From Clostridia bacterium (GTDB taxonomy: Bacteria; Bacillota_A; Clostridia; Christensenellales; Aristaeellaceae), in assembly GCA_017509065.1 (NCBI GenBank), contig JAFWQM010000125.1:1-64000 (forward strand): a stretch of 64,000 nt of DNA, read 5' to 3'. Position numbers and translations under genes: made by a program. The first letter of the stretch is position 1. The number at the start of each line of letters is the position of its first letter. This document shows positions 8,161 to 16,657 of the stretch, in pieces. The notes beneath the pieces were generated by a model. It did no database searches and was not told the DNA's origin. It saw nothing but the letters and a program-made list of their open reading frames with translations.

Positions 8161-8204
8161 TTCTATTTGTCGATTGACAGCCGATTATTTGAAAAATAAA
8201 CAAA

Positions 8205-8243
8205 AAAGATACAAAACCCCGAACGATCGCATGACCGTTCGGG
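8205..8243 (-). terminator. intrinsic terminator of the M42 peptidase gene
   Basis: On the minus strand the arms CCCGAACG (8236-8243) and CGTTCGGG (8218-8225) form a stem followed by GGTTTTGTATCTTTTTTG. Confidence 0.75.
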
Positions 8244-8271
8244 ATAAACATTCGATAATTTATAGTCAATT

Positions 8272-9306
8272 TTATTTGCTAATGTACGCCATCGTCAGAG
8301 CGTAGGTGTTGCGAAGGCCGTCGATGTGGGTGCGCTCGTAGCCGTGGCTGTTGGAGGTGCCGGGGCCGATGGCGGCGTGGCGGATATCGTAGCCAGCGGT
8401 GACGGACGCGTCGCCGTCGGTGCCGTAATGCGGGGTGAACACGTCCATCACATAGTCGATGCCCGCCTTCTTCGCGCACGCCCGCAGCTCGGCGGTCATT
8501 TCATAGTGATAGGGGAAACGGCTGTCCTTGCAGAAAATGGACACCAGATGCTCTTCGGAGTTCTGGTCCGGCCCGGTGGGCGCGATGTCGAGGGCCAAAT
8601 AGTCCTTCGTGTCGGCGGGCAGATACGTGGTGCCGTGGCCGATTTCCTCGTAGAAAGCGAAATAGGCGTACACCTTGCGGTTCGGCGTGATTTTCTGTTC
8701 CTTTAATGTCTTCATCACGTTCAGCAGTACGGCGACGCAAGCTTTGTCATCCACAAAGCGGCTCTTGATATAGCCGTTGCTCATCGTAAAGCGCGGGTCC
8801 AGGGCGATCATATCGCCGGTTTCGATGCCCAGCTTCCGTGTATCTTCCGCCGTTTTGACGGGCATATCCAGCACGACGCACACATTCTTGCGGAAATCGC
8901 CCAGGGCGGAGCGCAGTTCTTCCTCGGTGACGTGCACGGAGTTTGGCGTGCGGCAGACGGTGCCGGTATACACCTTGCTCTCGCCTGTGTATACGCGCAC
9001 GTTTTCCGTCACGCAGTAGAAGGGATACAGCCCGCCCACGCTGCACACGTTCAGCGTGCCGTCGGCGTTGATTTTGCGCACCATCAGGCCGATGTCGTCC
9101 AGATGCGCGGAAATGACCAGCGGGTCGCCTTCGCCGCCCAGATCCACAATCACGCCGCCCTTATGCGTCACAGCCGCCTTGTAGCCCAGGCGTTCCGTTT
9201 CCGCAATCACCCAGTCCTGCGCTTCCCGAAACTGCCCGGTTGTGCTGTCGATCGCCAGCATATCCTGAAAAACTTTCAGGGTATAGTTTTCATCAAAGTG
9301 CTTCAT
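8272..9306 (-). CDS. M42-family metallo-aminopeptidase (glutamyl aminopeptidase/PepA-like)
   Basis: A 344-residue cytosolic peptidase. The start at 9306 has AGGAAG at good spacing; the frame extends upstream to 9459 without a comparable site. Expected metal ligands of the M42 dinuclear site are visible: His/Asp in SAHLDDIG, Asp in RFVDDKACVAVL, Glu-Glu in FYEEIGHG, Asp in LALDIAPTG, and the late His in GTSNSHGYERTH. These enzymes trim short peptides in the cytoplasm. It lies upstream of the peptide-type ABC operon but has its own promoter and terminator, so the link is functional plausibility and not a shared transcript. Confidence 0.92.
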   Translation of the reverse strand: MKHFDENYTLKVFQDMLAIDSTTGQFREAQDWVIAETERLGYKAAVTHKGGVIVDLGGEGDPLVISAHLDDIGLMVRKINADGTLNVCSVGGLYPFYCVTENVRVYTGESKVYTGTVCRTPNSVHVTEEELRSALGDFRKNVCVVLDMPVKTAEDTRKLGIETGDMIALDPRFTMSNGYIKSRFVDDKACVAVLLNVMKTLKEQKITPNRKVYAYFAFYEEIGHGTTYLPADTKDYLALDIAPTGPDQNSEEHLVSIFCKDSRFPYHYEMTAELRACAKKAGIDYVMDVFTPHYGTDGDASVTAGYDIRHAAIGPGTSNSHGYERTHIDGLRNTYALTMAYISK

Positions 9307-9355
9307 TTTCAGCTTCCTCCATTCGTTCGCAGAATCATAAGAAATTTGCCGTCCT

Positions 9356-9384
9356 ATTCTAACACTCCTTGTATAAAATTGCAA
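9356..9384 (-). promoter_or_regulatory. probable promoter of the M42 peptidase gene
   Basis: On the minus strand TTGCAA (9379-9384) is 17 bases from TAGAAT (9356-9361), 50 bases upstream of the start. It overlaps the T-rich tail of the preceding terminator. Confidence 0.45.
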
Positions 9385-9413
9385 CAAAAGAAACTGCCTC
9401 TTTATGAGACAGT
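9385..9413 (-). terminator. intrinsic terminator after the beta-helix gene
   Basis: On the minus strand ACTGTCTC (9406-9413) pairs with GAGGCAGT (9393-9400, one G-T pair) around a five-base loop, followed by TTCTTTTG. It is about 80 bases downstream of the stop at 9496. Confidence 0.65.
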
Positions 9414-9495
9414 CCCTGCTGTTAATGTGTTTATTGGTGCAAATTGTGTAAAGGCGCAAGACCCGAAACCGCCGATGGCGTCGAAAGTCAGCGTA

Positions 9496-11493
9496 TCACC
9501 GCAGCGCGTTTTCCGCGTCCTCTGCGTTGGCGAAGGGGCCGGGCAGAGCGGTCAGGCCGCGGTGGGCGCCGAAGTAGTCGCGGTCGAAAATGATTTCCGT
9601 CCCATCGGTATTTTCGAAGCGCTGTTCCGGCTCGAATGCGCAACCCAGGATATCGCTGGTGATGATGCCGTCGCGGAAGTCGCGGATGAAATCGTAAATG
9701 TTGGTGCGCAGGCAGGGCTTGCCGTCCTTCTCCGTCAGCTCCACCTTCGCCTCCGCGAACTCGGGCTTCAGGAAATGCTTCTCATGCTTGCACACCGCCG
9801 CGCCGTTCAGGTAAACGTTGCCGTCCACCCATACCGGCAGATGGCCGAAATGGAACTGCGCCAGATGCCCCATGTTGGGTTCCTCGCCCATCATGAAATT
9901 GGCGATCCATTCTTCATAAGTCGGGAAAATATCAAAGGGCGAAGTGCCGACCACCTGATAGTCGCTGTTCTGAGGTGTCAGGTCGGGATTGGTGATGGGG
10001 TAATGCTGCACGAAAATGTTGTTGTAAATCCTGTCGTCGCCGTGGAGGATGGTCATGAAGCCCGCGACCTCCGTGCGGTGGCGGATGTGGTAGGGGGTGT
10101 AGCGGGGTTCACGCTGGCCGTTCACGATGCTGTCCACGCCGGAGTTGATCAGGCCGAAGTTGCCAAGCATCAGATTATGCACGCAGGCGATGCCCTCGCT
10201 GGGCATGACCACGGAGGTTTTCGACAGCAGCACGTTGTTGTCGATCAGCGTCGGGCCGTGGCCAACTTCGATGAATACGTCGCAGTTGAACATGGCGCCT
10301 TGCGCGTGCTGGATGCCTTCGGGCTTCATGTTGTCGTGCATCAGGTTCTGGGAGATGCGCGCGCCCTGGGCCTGCCAGTCGCACCACACGCCCATGATGC
10401 AGTTGTGGATGTGGTTGCGACGGATGGTCACGTCGATGGCCGCGTGCAGCTTGATGCCCGCGGTCTCCGCGCCGCCCAGCTGCTGGGAGTTGCAGATGTC
10501 GTGGATGTGGCAGTCCTCGATGGTGGAGAATACGCCGCCCATGCGGCCCACGATGCCGGTCTGCTCGCAGTGGTGCACGTCGCAGCGGCGGATAATGTGG
10601 CCGCCCACTTTCTCTTTCAGCCAGCCGTGGTACTGGCCCCGGCACACGGCGTCGCGCTCCATCTGCGTGGGGGACTTGACGTGCTTGGTGTAGAAATACA
10701 TGTCGTTCTCCGGGTCAAGATACTTGCCCAGGGAAATGCCGCAGCACTTGCTGTTACAGATTTCGCAGTCCTCAATGATCCAGCCGCGGCTCCAGTGCGG
10801 GCCGATCATGCCGTCCTGGTACGCGGCGGGCGGGGCCCAGGTGGTGGCGGCTTTATCGATCTTGAAGCCAGATACGGTGATGTAGCCCACGCCGGTTTTG
10901 TCCGGCATGAAGCAGTTGCGGCGCACGGTGATTTCCACTTTTTCCTTGTTAGGGTCCTTCCCCTGGAAGTTGGCGTAAATCGCGGTCTTGCCGTCTTCCT
11001 GCCTGGTGAACCATTTATAGGTGGACTCCTCCTGCTTCCAAGCGCAGGGGTCGGCTTCGCCTGCGATGCACTCCTTCAGCGTGACGGTTTCGTACATCAT
11101 CCGGTCATTGAGAAACACCGCGCCGGTATGGCGCACGGTGGGCGCGAAGTACCAATCGCCGCACACCATGGTGGTGTAGGGGTTGTACGCGCCGAACACG
11201 CCGTTGTCCACGATAGCTTTCCATACGTTGCCCTCGCCTTTGCAGTGCTCCCAGCCGGTCAGCTCCTCCGCGCCGGTGATGACAGCGCCCAGGGGCTGTT
11301 CCGAGCGGTACACGATGCGTTTGTCCTCCGTGCCCGCGTTCTGCGGATTCACGTATTCCCGGTATATACCGGGGGCCACCAGCACTTCGTCGCCTGCCAC
11401 GGCGATTTTCGCGGCGTCGTTGATGCGGCGGAAGGGCATTTCTTTGCTGCCGTTCCCGTCGCGGGAAGCGGAAGCGTTCACATAATAAATCAT
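9496..11493 (-). CDS. right-handed parallel beta-helix repeat protein (pectate-lyase-like fold)
   Basis: A 665-residue protein. The start at 11493 has AGGAG ten bases upstream; an ATG 21 bases earlier overlaps that site. Residues 1-110 match the DUF1565/pectate-lyase-like cap (YYVNASASRDGNGSKEMPFRRINDA). Residues about 240-480 are a run of beta-helix coils with N/H/G ladders (IIEDCEI, IIRRCDVHHCEQTGI, IEDCHIHDI, IRRNHIHNC). No signal peptide is visible, so it probably acts in the cytosol on imported oligosaccharides. Members of this fold include polysaccharide lyases, glycosidases and epimerases; I cannot pick one or name catalytic residues. It is monocistronic between its promoter and terminator. 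Confidence 0.8.
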   Translation of the reverse strand: MIYYVNASASRDGNGSKEMPFRRINDAAKIAVAGDEVLVAPGIYREYVNPQNAGTEDKRIVYRSEQPLGAVITGAEELTGWEHCKGEGNVWKAIVDNGVFGAYNPYTTMVCGDWYFAPTVRHTGAVFLNDRMMYETVTLKECIAGEADPCAWKQEESTYKWFTRQEDGKTAIYANFQGKDPNKEKVEITVRRNCFMPDKTGVGYITVSGFKIDKAATTWAPPAAYQDGMIGPHWSRGWIIEDCEICNSKCCGISLGKYLDPENDMYFYTKHVKSPTQMERDAVCRGQYHGWLKEKVGGHIIRRCDVHHCEQTGIVGRMGGVFSTIEDCHIHDICNSQQLGGAETAGIKLHAAIDVTIRRNHIHNCIMGVWCDWQAQGARISQNLMHDNMKPEGIQHAQGAMFNCDVFIEVGHGPTLIDNNVLLSKTSVVMPSEGIACVHNLMLGNFGLINSGVDSIVNGQREPRYTPYHIRHRTEVAGFMTILHGDDRIYNNIFVQHYPITNPDLTPQNSDYQVVGTSPFDIFPTYEEWIANFMMGEEPNMGHLAQFHFGHLPVWVDGNVYLNGAAVCKHEKHFLKPEFAEAKVELTEKDGKPCLRTNIYDFIRDFRDGIITSDILGCAFEPEQRFENTDGTEIIFDRDYFGAHRGLTALPGPFANAEDAENALR

Positions 11494-11551
11494 CTGCGGT
11501 CTGCTCCTTTCCATTTGTGCGGACGTTATGGGCTTTTGTGCTTTCAACTGT

Positions 11552-11580
11552 ATTATAACCTATTTTTGGAAAACCCGCAA
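11552..11580 (-). promoter_or_regulatory. promoter of the beta-helix gene
   Basis: On the minus strand TATAAT (11552-11557) lies 17 bases from TTGCGG (11575-11580), about 60 bases upstream of the start at 11493. Confidence 0.6.
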
Positions 11581-11615
11581 TGTTCTTTTCCCGGTTAATT
11601 CAGGTCATATTCGTC

Positions 11616-12686
11616 TTACCGGTTCTTTTTCTCCACAGCGTGGATCATCTCCAGCACTGGCAGCGTCCCGTCGGCGGGCGGGGCGGCTTTCAGACTGCGG
11701 ATCAGATTGTCTTTATCCTTTTGCAGATCGAGAATTGCTTTGTACAGCGTATCTCCGGTCATGTTTTCCTGGGCCAGGACGTGGCACAAACCGCGCTTTC
11801 GGAAGGATTCTGCGTTCAGGATCTGGTCGCCGCGACTGGCACCTTTGGGATAGGGCACCAGCAGCATGGGCTTTTTTAACGCCTGGAACTCGCAGATGGC
11901 GTTGCTCCCAGCGCGGGACAGCACCAGGTCCGCGCAGGCCAGGGCATCCGGCAGCTCATCCGAAAGAAATTCAAACTGCTTATATCCCGGCAAAGTGTTC
12001 AGGCTTTCGTCCAGGTTTCCTTTTCCGGTCAGATGCAGCACGTCCATCGTTTCAAGCAATTTTGGCAGCGCTTCCCGCAGGGCCTCGTTCACCCGCTGCG
12101 CGCCGATGGAGCCGCCCATCATGATCAGAATGGGCCGCTTGCCGGAAAAGCCTGTCAGCTTTAATCCGCCTTCCCGGGTGCCGGAAAAAATTTGGGGCCG
12201 CATGGGCGTGCCGGTGCAGGTTGCTTTTTCACCCAGCGCTTTCGCGCATTCCGGGAACGTGGTGGCAATACGGCTGGCAAACTTCGAGCAGATTTTATTC
12301 GCCAAGCCGGGCGTCAGGTCGCTTTCGTGGCACACCACCGGCACGCCGTGCAGCCTGGCTCCGATGACAACAGGCACCGACACGAACCCGCCCTTGGAAA
12401 AGCATACGTCGGGTTTGAGCTTTCCCATCAGCCGCCCGGACTGGAACGCGCCGGCGATCACCCGGAAGGGATCGGTAAAGTTCTTCCAGTCGAAATACCG
12501 GCGCAGCTTGCCACTCTTGACCGCGTGGTACGTCACGCCGTCCATGGTCATCATCTGGCGCTCGATGCCGTCCGCAGTGCCGATGTAATGCACGTCATAA
12601 CCCTCTTTCAGCAAATGCGGCAGAATCGCCAGATGCGGGGTCACATGCCCCGCCGTGCCGCCGCCGGTCAATACAATGCGTTTCAA
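11616..12686 (-). CDS. murG: MurG, UDP-GlcNAc:lipid I N-acetylglucosaminyltransferase
   Basis: A 356-residue GT28 glycosyltransferase that converts lipid I to lipid II on the cytoplasmic face of the membrane. The N-terminal glycine loop (GGGTAGHVTPHLA), the HESDLTPGLANK segment, the second glycine loop (MMGGSIGAQRVN) and the donor site (LSRAGSNAICEF) are all present at full family length. The frame opens with TTG at 12684-12686, nine bases after GGAGG; the nearby ATG is in another frame, so a TTG start is likely. It is not in a dcw cluster here, being flanked by unrelated genes. Confidence 0.95.
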   Translation of the reverse strand: MKRIVLTGGGTAGHVTPHLAILPHLLKEGYDVHYIGTADGIERQMMTMDGVTYHAVKSGKLRRYFDWKNFTDPFRVIAGAFQSGRLMGKLKPDVCFSKGGFVSVPVVIGARLHGVPVVCHESDLTPGLANKICSKFASRIATTFPECAKALGEKATCTGTPMRPQIFSGTREGGLKLTGFSGKRPILIMMGGSIGAQRVNEALREALPKLLETMDVLHLTGKGNLDESLNTLPGYKQFEFLSDELPDALACADLVLSRAGSNAICEFQALKKPMLLVPYPKGASRGDQILNAESFRKRGLCHVLAQENMTGDTLYKAILDLQKDKDNLIRSLKAAPPADGTLPVLEMIHAVEKKNR

Positions 12687-12814
12687 TGCTTCATTCCTCC
12701 CTAAAGCCTCTGGCTTGTTTTCCGAAGATCATGTTCCTATTATATCAAAATCGGCAGGGATATACAACAGCAAATAACGAGCTTTCCAGAGCTATCACTT
12801 ACGAGTTATGATTA

Positions 12815-12859
12815 CTGGAGGAAACCGCTCTTTGATGCCCAAAGAGCGGTTTCCCCCAG
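12815..12859. repeat. dispersed palindromic element, copy 1
   Basis: Arms 12815-12834 and 12840-12859 match at 19 of 20 positions around a five-base loop. The GGGGGAAACC…GGTTTCCCCC core and the adjoining purine-rich stretch recur in copies at 27721 and 54386. It lies in the 456-base gap between murG and infC, which also holds the infC promoter and leader. Confidence 0.75.
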
Positions 12860-12960
12860 ATCCCCTTCTGAGAAAGGCATAAAAGGCATATATTATTTGG
12901 GATAAGAAAAAACAATTCTCCTCTCCATGACAATGTACGTAAATTTTTTTCTTTTTTTGC

Positions 12961-12988
12961 TTGACAAAGCACGAAAATCTGGTATAAT
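12961..12988 (+). promoter_or_regulatory. promoter of the infC-rpmI-rplT operon
   Basis: Consensus TTGACA (12961-12966) and TATAAT (12983-12988) with a 16-base spacer. It is preceded by a T-rich tract and lies about 155 bases upstream of the infC start, leaving a long leader. Confidence 0.85.
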
Positions 12989-13083
12989 ACCCATGTTTCA
13001 AGCAGAAGCCGCCCGCTTCTCTCCGACGCGAATCATGTTTTGCGCGGGTCATGGCAGCCTTATTCAGTAAGCGTTTGCATGGT

Positions 13084-13109
13084 TGGGTGGCTTCATCCAG
13101 CCATTTTTT
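13084..13109 (+). promoter_or_regulatory. candidate transcription attenuator in the infC leader
   Basis: TGGGTGG (13084-13090) and CCAGCCA (13097-13103) pair with one mismatch and are followed by six Ts (13104-13109), before the infC ribosome binding site. In Firmicutes this operon is controlled by L20 through its leader. An alternative GCCA/TGGC pairing across the T-run could act as the antiterminator. Confidence 0.45.
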
Positions 13110-13142
13110 ATTGGCTCAATTGATTTGGGAGGTGTATCGACC

Positions 13143-13721
13143 ATAGCCGCAGAATTGCTCATCAACGAAGAAATCCGGGACCGTGAAGTGCGCCTCATCG
13201 GCGCGGACGGAGCGCAGCTGGGCATCATGCCCACGCGGAAGGCGCTGGAGCTGGCCGAGGAAGCCGAGCTGGATTTGGTGAAGATCGTGCCCACCGCGCA
13301 GCCCCCTGTCTGCAAGCTGATGGATTATGACAAGCACCGCTACGAAACCGCCAAGCGCGAACGCGAGATGCGCAAGAACCAGAAGGAACGCATCGTGTCC
13401 CTCAAAGAAGTGCAATTGTCCGTCACCATCGAGGAAAACGACGTGGCTGTCAAGGCCAAGAACGCCGTCAAGTTCCTGGAAGGCGGCGACAAGGTGAAGG
13501 TGAGCATCCGTTTCCGCGGCCGCCAGATTGCCCACAGCGATATCGGCATGAAGGTGATGCAGGAATTCGCGGAGCGGGTCAAGGACATATGCACCGTCGA
13601 ACGCCGTCCCATGATCGAAGGGCGCAACATGATCATGATCCTTGCGCCAAAAGCGGAAAAAGCCAGCAAGGCCGACAAGGCAGCGAAAGCCGCCAAGGAA
13701 CAGGAAGCCACGCAGGCATAA
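13143..13721 (+). CDS. infC: translation initiation factor IF-3
   Basis: IF-3 binds the 30S subunit and enforces start-codon and initiator-tRNA selection. The N-domain (INEEIRDREVRLIGADGAQLG), linker and C-domain (RFRGRQIAHSDIGMKVM) are complete, followed by a Lys/Ala-rich tail. No in-frame ATG, GTG or TTG fits the ribosome binding site GGGAGG at 13127-13132. The ATA codon at 13143-13145 has the right spacing and the right homology. infC is known to use AUU, AUA or AUC starts for autoregulation, so ATA is the chosen start. The upstream open frame to 13083 runs through the attenuator and is not coding. First gene of the operon with rpmI and rplT. Confidence 0.93.
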   Translation: MAAELLINEEIRDREVRLIGADGAQLGIMPTRKALELAEEAELDLVKIVPTAQPPVCKLMDYDKHRYETAKREREMRKNQKERIVSLKEVQLSVTIEENDVAVKAKNAVKFLEGGDKVKVSIRFRGRQIAHSDIGMKVMQEFAERVKDICTVERRPMIEGRNMIMILAPKAEKASKADKAAKAAKEQEATQA

Positions 13722-13750
13722 TCAAACTTTCCGGAAGGAGGAACTTATCC

Positions 13751-13951
13751 ATGCCCAAGCAAAAGACCCACCGCGGCGCAGCCAAGCGTTTCAGCCTGAC
13801 CAAGACCGGCAAGGTGAAGCACAAGAAAATGAACGCCAACCATATCCTGAACAAGAAAACCACCAAGCGCATCCGTCACCTGCGCATGGGCGGCCAGCTG
13901 ATGAACAATGCCGAAGCCGCTACCATCCGCAAGCTGATTCCCTACAAGTAA
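13751..13951 (+). CDS. rpmI: 50S ribosomal protein L35
   Basis: A 66-residue basic ribosomal protein starting at the ATG at 13751, nine bases after GGAGGA. The sequence MPKQKTHRGAAKRF…HLRMGGQLMNNAEA is the L35 pattern at family length. It sits 29 bases after infC and 28 bases before rplT in the conserved order. Confidence 0.96.
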   Translation: MPKQKTHRGAAKRFSLTKTGKVKHKKMNANHILNKKTTKRIRHLRMGGQLMNNAEAATIRKLIPYK

Positions 13952-13979
13952 TCCATCGCCCATAAGGAGGACATAAACA

Positions 13980-14330
13980 ATGGCACGCATTAAGAGGGCT
14001 GTCAACGCCCATAAAAAACGCCGCAAGGTGCTCAAGCTGGCGAAGGGTTACTGGGGAAGCAAATCCAAGCAGTACCGCACTGCCAGCGAACAGGTGCGCC
14101 GCTCCCTGCGCTACGCCTATGAAGGCCGCAAAATGCGCAAGCGCGACTTCCGCCGCCTGTGGATCATCCGCATCAACGCCGCCGCCCGTCTGAGCGGTAT
14201 GAGCTATTCCACCTTTATCAACGGCCTGAAGAAAAAGAACATCGAAGTCAACCGCAAAATGCTGGCTGACCTGGCCGTGAACGACGCCGCCGCGTTCGCT
14301 CAGCTGGTGGAAATCGCCAAGCAGGCGTAA
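13980..14330 (+). CDS. rplT: 50S ribosomal protein L20
   Basis: A 116-residue ribosomal protein ([26 protein letters not shown]…). It binds 23S rRNA early in 50S assembly and, in Firmicutes, represses its own operon through the leader. It has AAGGAGG upstream and is the last gene before a strong terminator. Confidence 0.97.
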   Translation: MARIKRAVNAHKKRRKVLKLAKGYWGSKSKQYRTASEQVRRSLRYAYEGRKMRKRDFRRLWIIRINAAARLSGMSYSTFINGLKKKNIEVNRKMLADLAVNDAAAFAQLVEIAKQA

Positions 14331-14341
14331 GCATCACATAG

Positions 14342-14374
14342 AAAAGCGCTTCTGTGAGGAGGCGCTTTTTGTTT
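14342..14374 (+). terminator. terminator of the infC operon
   Basis: AAAAGCGC (14342-14349) pairs with GCGCTTTT (14362-14369), followed by TGTTTT. Confidence 0.85.
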
Positions 14375-14408
14375 TATCCGCAGGCGGACAGTCTGTCATT
14401 TTTCCATA

Positions 14409-14437
14409 TGGACGCGGGCAGGATTTTTATATATGAT
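14409..14437 (+). promoter_or_regulatory. probable promoter of the glycosidase gene
   Basis: TGGACG (14409-14414) and TATGAT (14432-14437) are separated by 17 bases, 60 bases upstream of the start. Confidence 0.45.
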
Positions 14438-14496
14438 AAATACAGCGAAACAGCTTATCGGGAGCCAAATAATTATTTTGAAAGAGGTGCGTTCTG

Positions 14497-16437
14497 GTGA
14501 AGAATCGGTATGAATGGCGGTCAGAGGATCACGGCTTGTTTACTTTGTATCTGGAGGATCGGCCATTGCTGTCCGCTTCCGCGTCGGCCAGGGACGCCGG
14601 CGCAGGAGAGGTGATCGACAGCAGGAATGCGGCGCTGGTAGAAACGCGGACGGACGAAAACGGCCTGACTCTCGTTTATGAAAACGTTGGCGGGCTTATC
14701 CTGGTGGAAGAGCTGACAGTGACGGAAGCGGGTGCCGTCGCCCGGTGCAGCCTGCGCCGGAAGAATGGCGCTCCTGTTCGCTCCAACAGCCTGACCCCGC
14801 TGATTGCCCATGGCAAAAACGATGAAACGCCTTACCTGTGGCGCGATCTGGGAGCAAAAATGCTGCTTGTTCCCTATGACAATGACATGTGGATGCGCTA
14901 TGAGGCCGTGGCGCTGCGGGCAGGACGCAAAAGCTATGACGTTACCGTGCTGTTTATGGAAGACAGCCGGGAAGGGCTGCTCATCGGGGCGATGGATTTT
15001 GACGTATGGAAGAATGCCATTGCCTGTCCCGGTATGGACGCGCGCATTCTGGAAGCCCGCTGCGGCCAGGGAGCCAGCGACGAAGGCAGCCATGACTACG
15101 CGCCGCACGGGTGTATAGAGGGAACAGAGGTCTTTTCCTCCCGCTTTCTGATTTCCTACGGCTACGACTGGCGGAATCTGCTGGAGGATTACGCGGATAC
15201 GCTGCGCCAGGAACGCGCGCCGCGGACCTGGACCCAGGGCGTACCCTTCGGCTTCAACAGTTATGCCGGCTTGGCCCGCACGCTGAACGCCGACAACTTT
15301 CAGGCCAGCGGGCAGTTCCTGCGGGAAGCGCTTACGCCCAGGGGCTTTGAAAACCATGGCGAAACCTATATCAATCTGGACGGAGGCTGGCAGCGCATAG
15401 CAGAAGAAGACAGGCTGAGAATCAAAGACGATCTCCATCGGAACGGACAGAAGGCCGGGATCTACGACGCGCCTTTCGCCTGCTTCTGGCCCCTTGACAA
15501 AGAGATTCCCCTGATGCCAGGGCATACCTTCTCCGAAATCGTGCTGCGGGACGGACAGGAAAATCCGCTGCCCCGGATCGACCGCTCCGTGCCTTACGAC
15601 GTGACCCATCCGCTGTGGCTGGAATGGACGGAAAAAAAGGCAAATCAGTTCATCGACTGGGGCTATGACTATCTGAAAATCGATTTCCTCAGCCACGCCG
15701 GTATGGAAGGGAACCACTATGATCCCGCGATCCATACGGGCAGGCAGGCGCTTGCCTTCGGGTATCAGACGCTTGAACGCCTGTTTGACGAAAAGAAGAT
15801 CGGCAGGCCGTTTTTCCTCAGCCTCTCCATCGCCCCGCTGTTCCCATATGGGTACGGCAACGCGCGGCGCTTTTCCTGCGATGCTTTCGGGCTTTCGGAG
15901 GATATCGAATACGTGCTCAACGCCCAGACCTATTCCTGGTGGACGGGCGGCAGGCTGTATCAGTTCAACGACCCCGACCACATCGTGCTGCAGCGCAGCT
16001 TCTGCATGCTCCGGGATTCCACCGAGGGAGAAGCGCGAGCGCGATACACGTCCGCGGCCGTTGCCGGTTCGGTGATGCTGCTATCCGAGGATTACGGACG
16101 GCCCGGCGCAAAGGAGCGCACTAAGAAAATCGCCGGGAATCCGGCTGTCAATGCTGTCGCAAGGAGCGGTATCGTGTTCCGCCCGGTGGACGCTGCCGGC
16201 GGCTCAGCCTGCCCCGTGTATACCGCTCGGATCAACGGCGAAACATACGCCGCCGTTTTCTCCTGGAAGGAACAGGGAGAAACAGTCACCGTTAATCTTG
16301 AAAGAGCAGGACTGCCGGAGGGCATTTATGAGGATATTTGGACGAATCAAACCGTCAGGACAAATGGCGGAAAGCTGAGCCTGACGTTTGAGCATACCGA
16401 CGCCGTGCTGCTGAAAAAAATGAATATGGCATATTGA
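14497..16437 (+). CDS. clan GH-D glycoside hydrolase, alpha-galactosidase-like (GH36/GH27)
   Basis: A 646-residue cytosolic glycosidase. The start is GTG at 14497 behind AAAGAGGTG. An N-terminal beta-sandwich (about 1-250) precedes a TIM barrel. The barrel carries the likely nucleophile in YDYLKIDFLSH (Asp396) and an NDPDH segment (Asp492 to Asp494) resembling the acid/base loop of GH27/36 enzymes. The C-terminal 80 residues form a beta domain. There is no signal peptide, so it would hydrolyse imported alpha-galactosides or related sugars. It lies just upstream of a sugar ABC transporter on the same strand, which suggests a joint pathway. The exact family and linkage specificity are not settled. 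Confidence 0.75.
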   Translation: MKNRYEWRSEDHGLFTLYLEDRPLLSASASARDAGAGEVIDSRNAALVETRTDENGLTLVYENVGGLILVEELTVTEAGAVARCSLRRKNGAPVRSNSLTPLIAHGKNDETPYLWRDLGAKMLLVPYDNDMWMRYEAVALRAGRKSYDVTVLFMEDSREGLLIGAMDFDVWKNAIACPGMDARILEARCGQGASDEGSHDYAPHGCIEGTEVFSSRFLISYGYDWRNLLEDYADTLRQERAPRTWTQGVPFGFNSYAGLARTLNADNFQASGQFLREALTPRGFENHGETYINLDGGWQRIAEEDRLRIKDDLHRNGQKAGIYDAPFACFWPLDKEIPLMPGHTFSEIVLRDGQENPLPRIDRSVPYDVTHPLWLEWTEKKANQFIDWGYDYLKIDFLSHAGMEGNHYDPAIHTGRQALAFGYQTLERLFDEKKIGRPFFLSLSIAPLFPYGYGNARRFSCDAFGLSEDIEYVLNAQTYSWWTGGRLYQFNDPDHIVLQRSFCMLRDSTEGEARARYTSAAVAGSVMLLSEDYGRPGAKERTKKIAGNPAVNAVARSGIVFRPVDAAGGSACPVYTARINGETYAAVFSWKEQGETVTVNLERAGLPEGIYEDIWTNQTVRTNGGKLSLTFEHTDAVLLKKMNMAY

Positions 16438-16586
16438 ATGGAGTTATCCTTCATATTTTACAATTTATGGGATTATTCGCTTTGATTATGTCGCATATGT
16501 TGTTTCTGGCGTCAGATAATACATTAATTGATACGAATGGAAAAAATAAAACAGACATATTCCCATATAATAAAGTCATAATTCCA

Positions 16587-16615
16587 TAGACGATGAAAAC
16601 ATAAAGCCATATAAT
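16587..16615 (+). promoter_or_regulatory. probable promoter of the sugar ABC operon
   Basis: TAGACG (16587-16592) and TATAAT (16610-16615) with a 17-base spacer lie 43 bases before the binding-protein start. A second CCATATAATAAA copy occurs at 16563 in the same AT-rich region. Confidence 0.45.
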
Positions 16616-16657
16616 AAAACCAACAATACAGCGTTGAGCTGATAAGGAGGAAAAAAC

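Noticed and set aside
8932..11598. An 888-codon plus-strand open frame opposite the beta-helix gene
   Set aside because: It is the mirror of a well-supported minus-strand gene, rich in His, Ala and Val as expected for antisense reading of GC-rich DNA. It has no ribosome binding site and no recognisable domain.
12795..13052. An 85-codon minus-strand frame between murG and infC
   Set aside because: It reads through the palindromic repeat and the consensus infC promoter and has no ribosome binding site.
13083..13142. An extended N-terminus for IF-3
   Set aside because: The extra 20 codons run through the leader hairpin, T-run and ribosome binding site.
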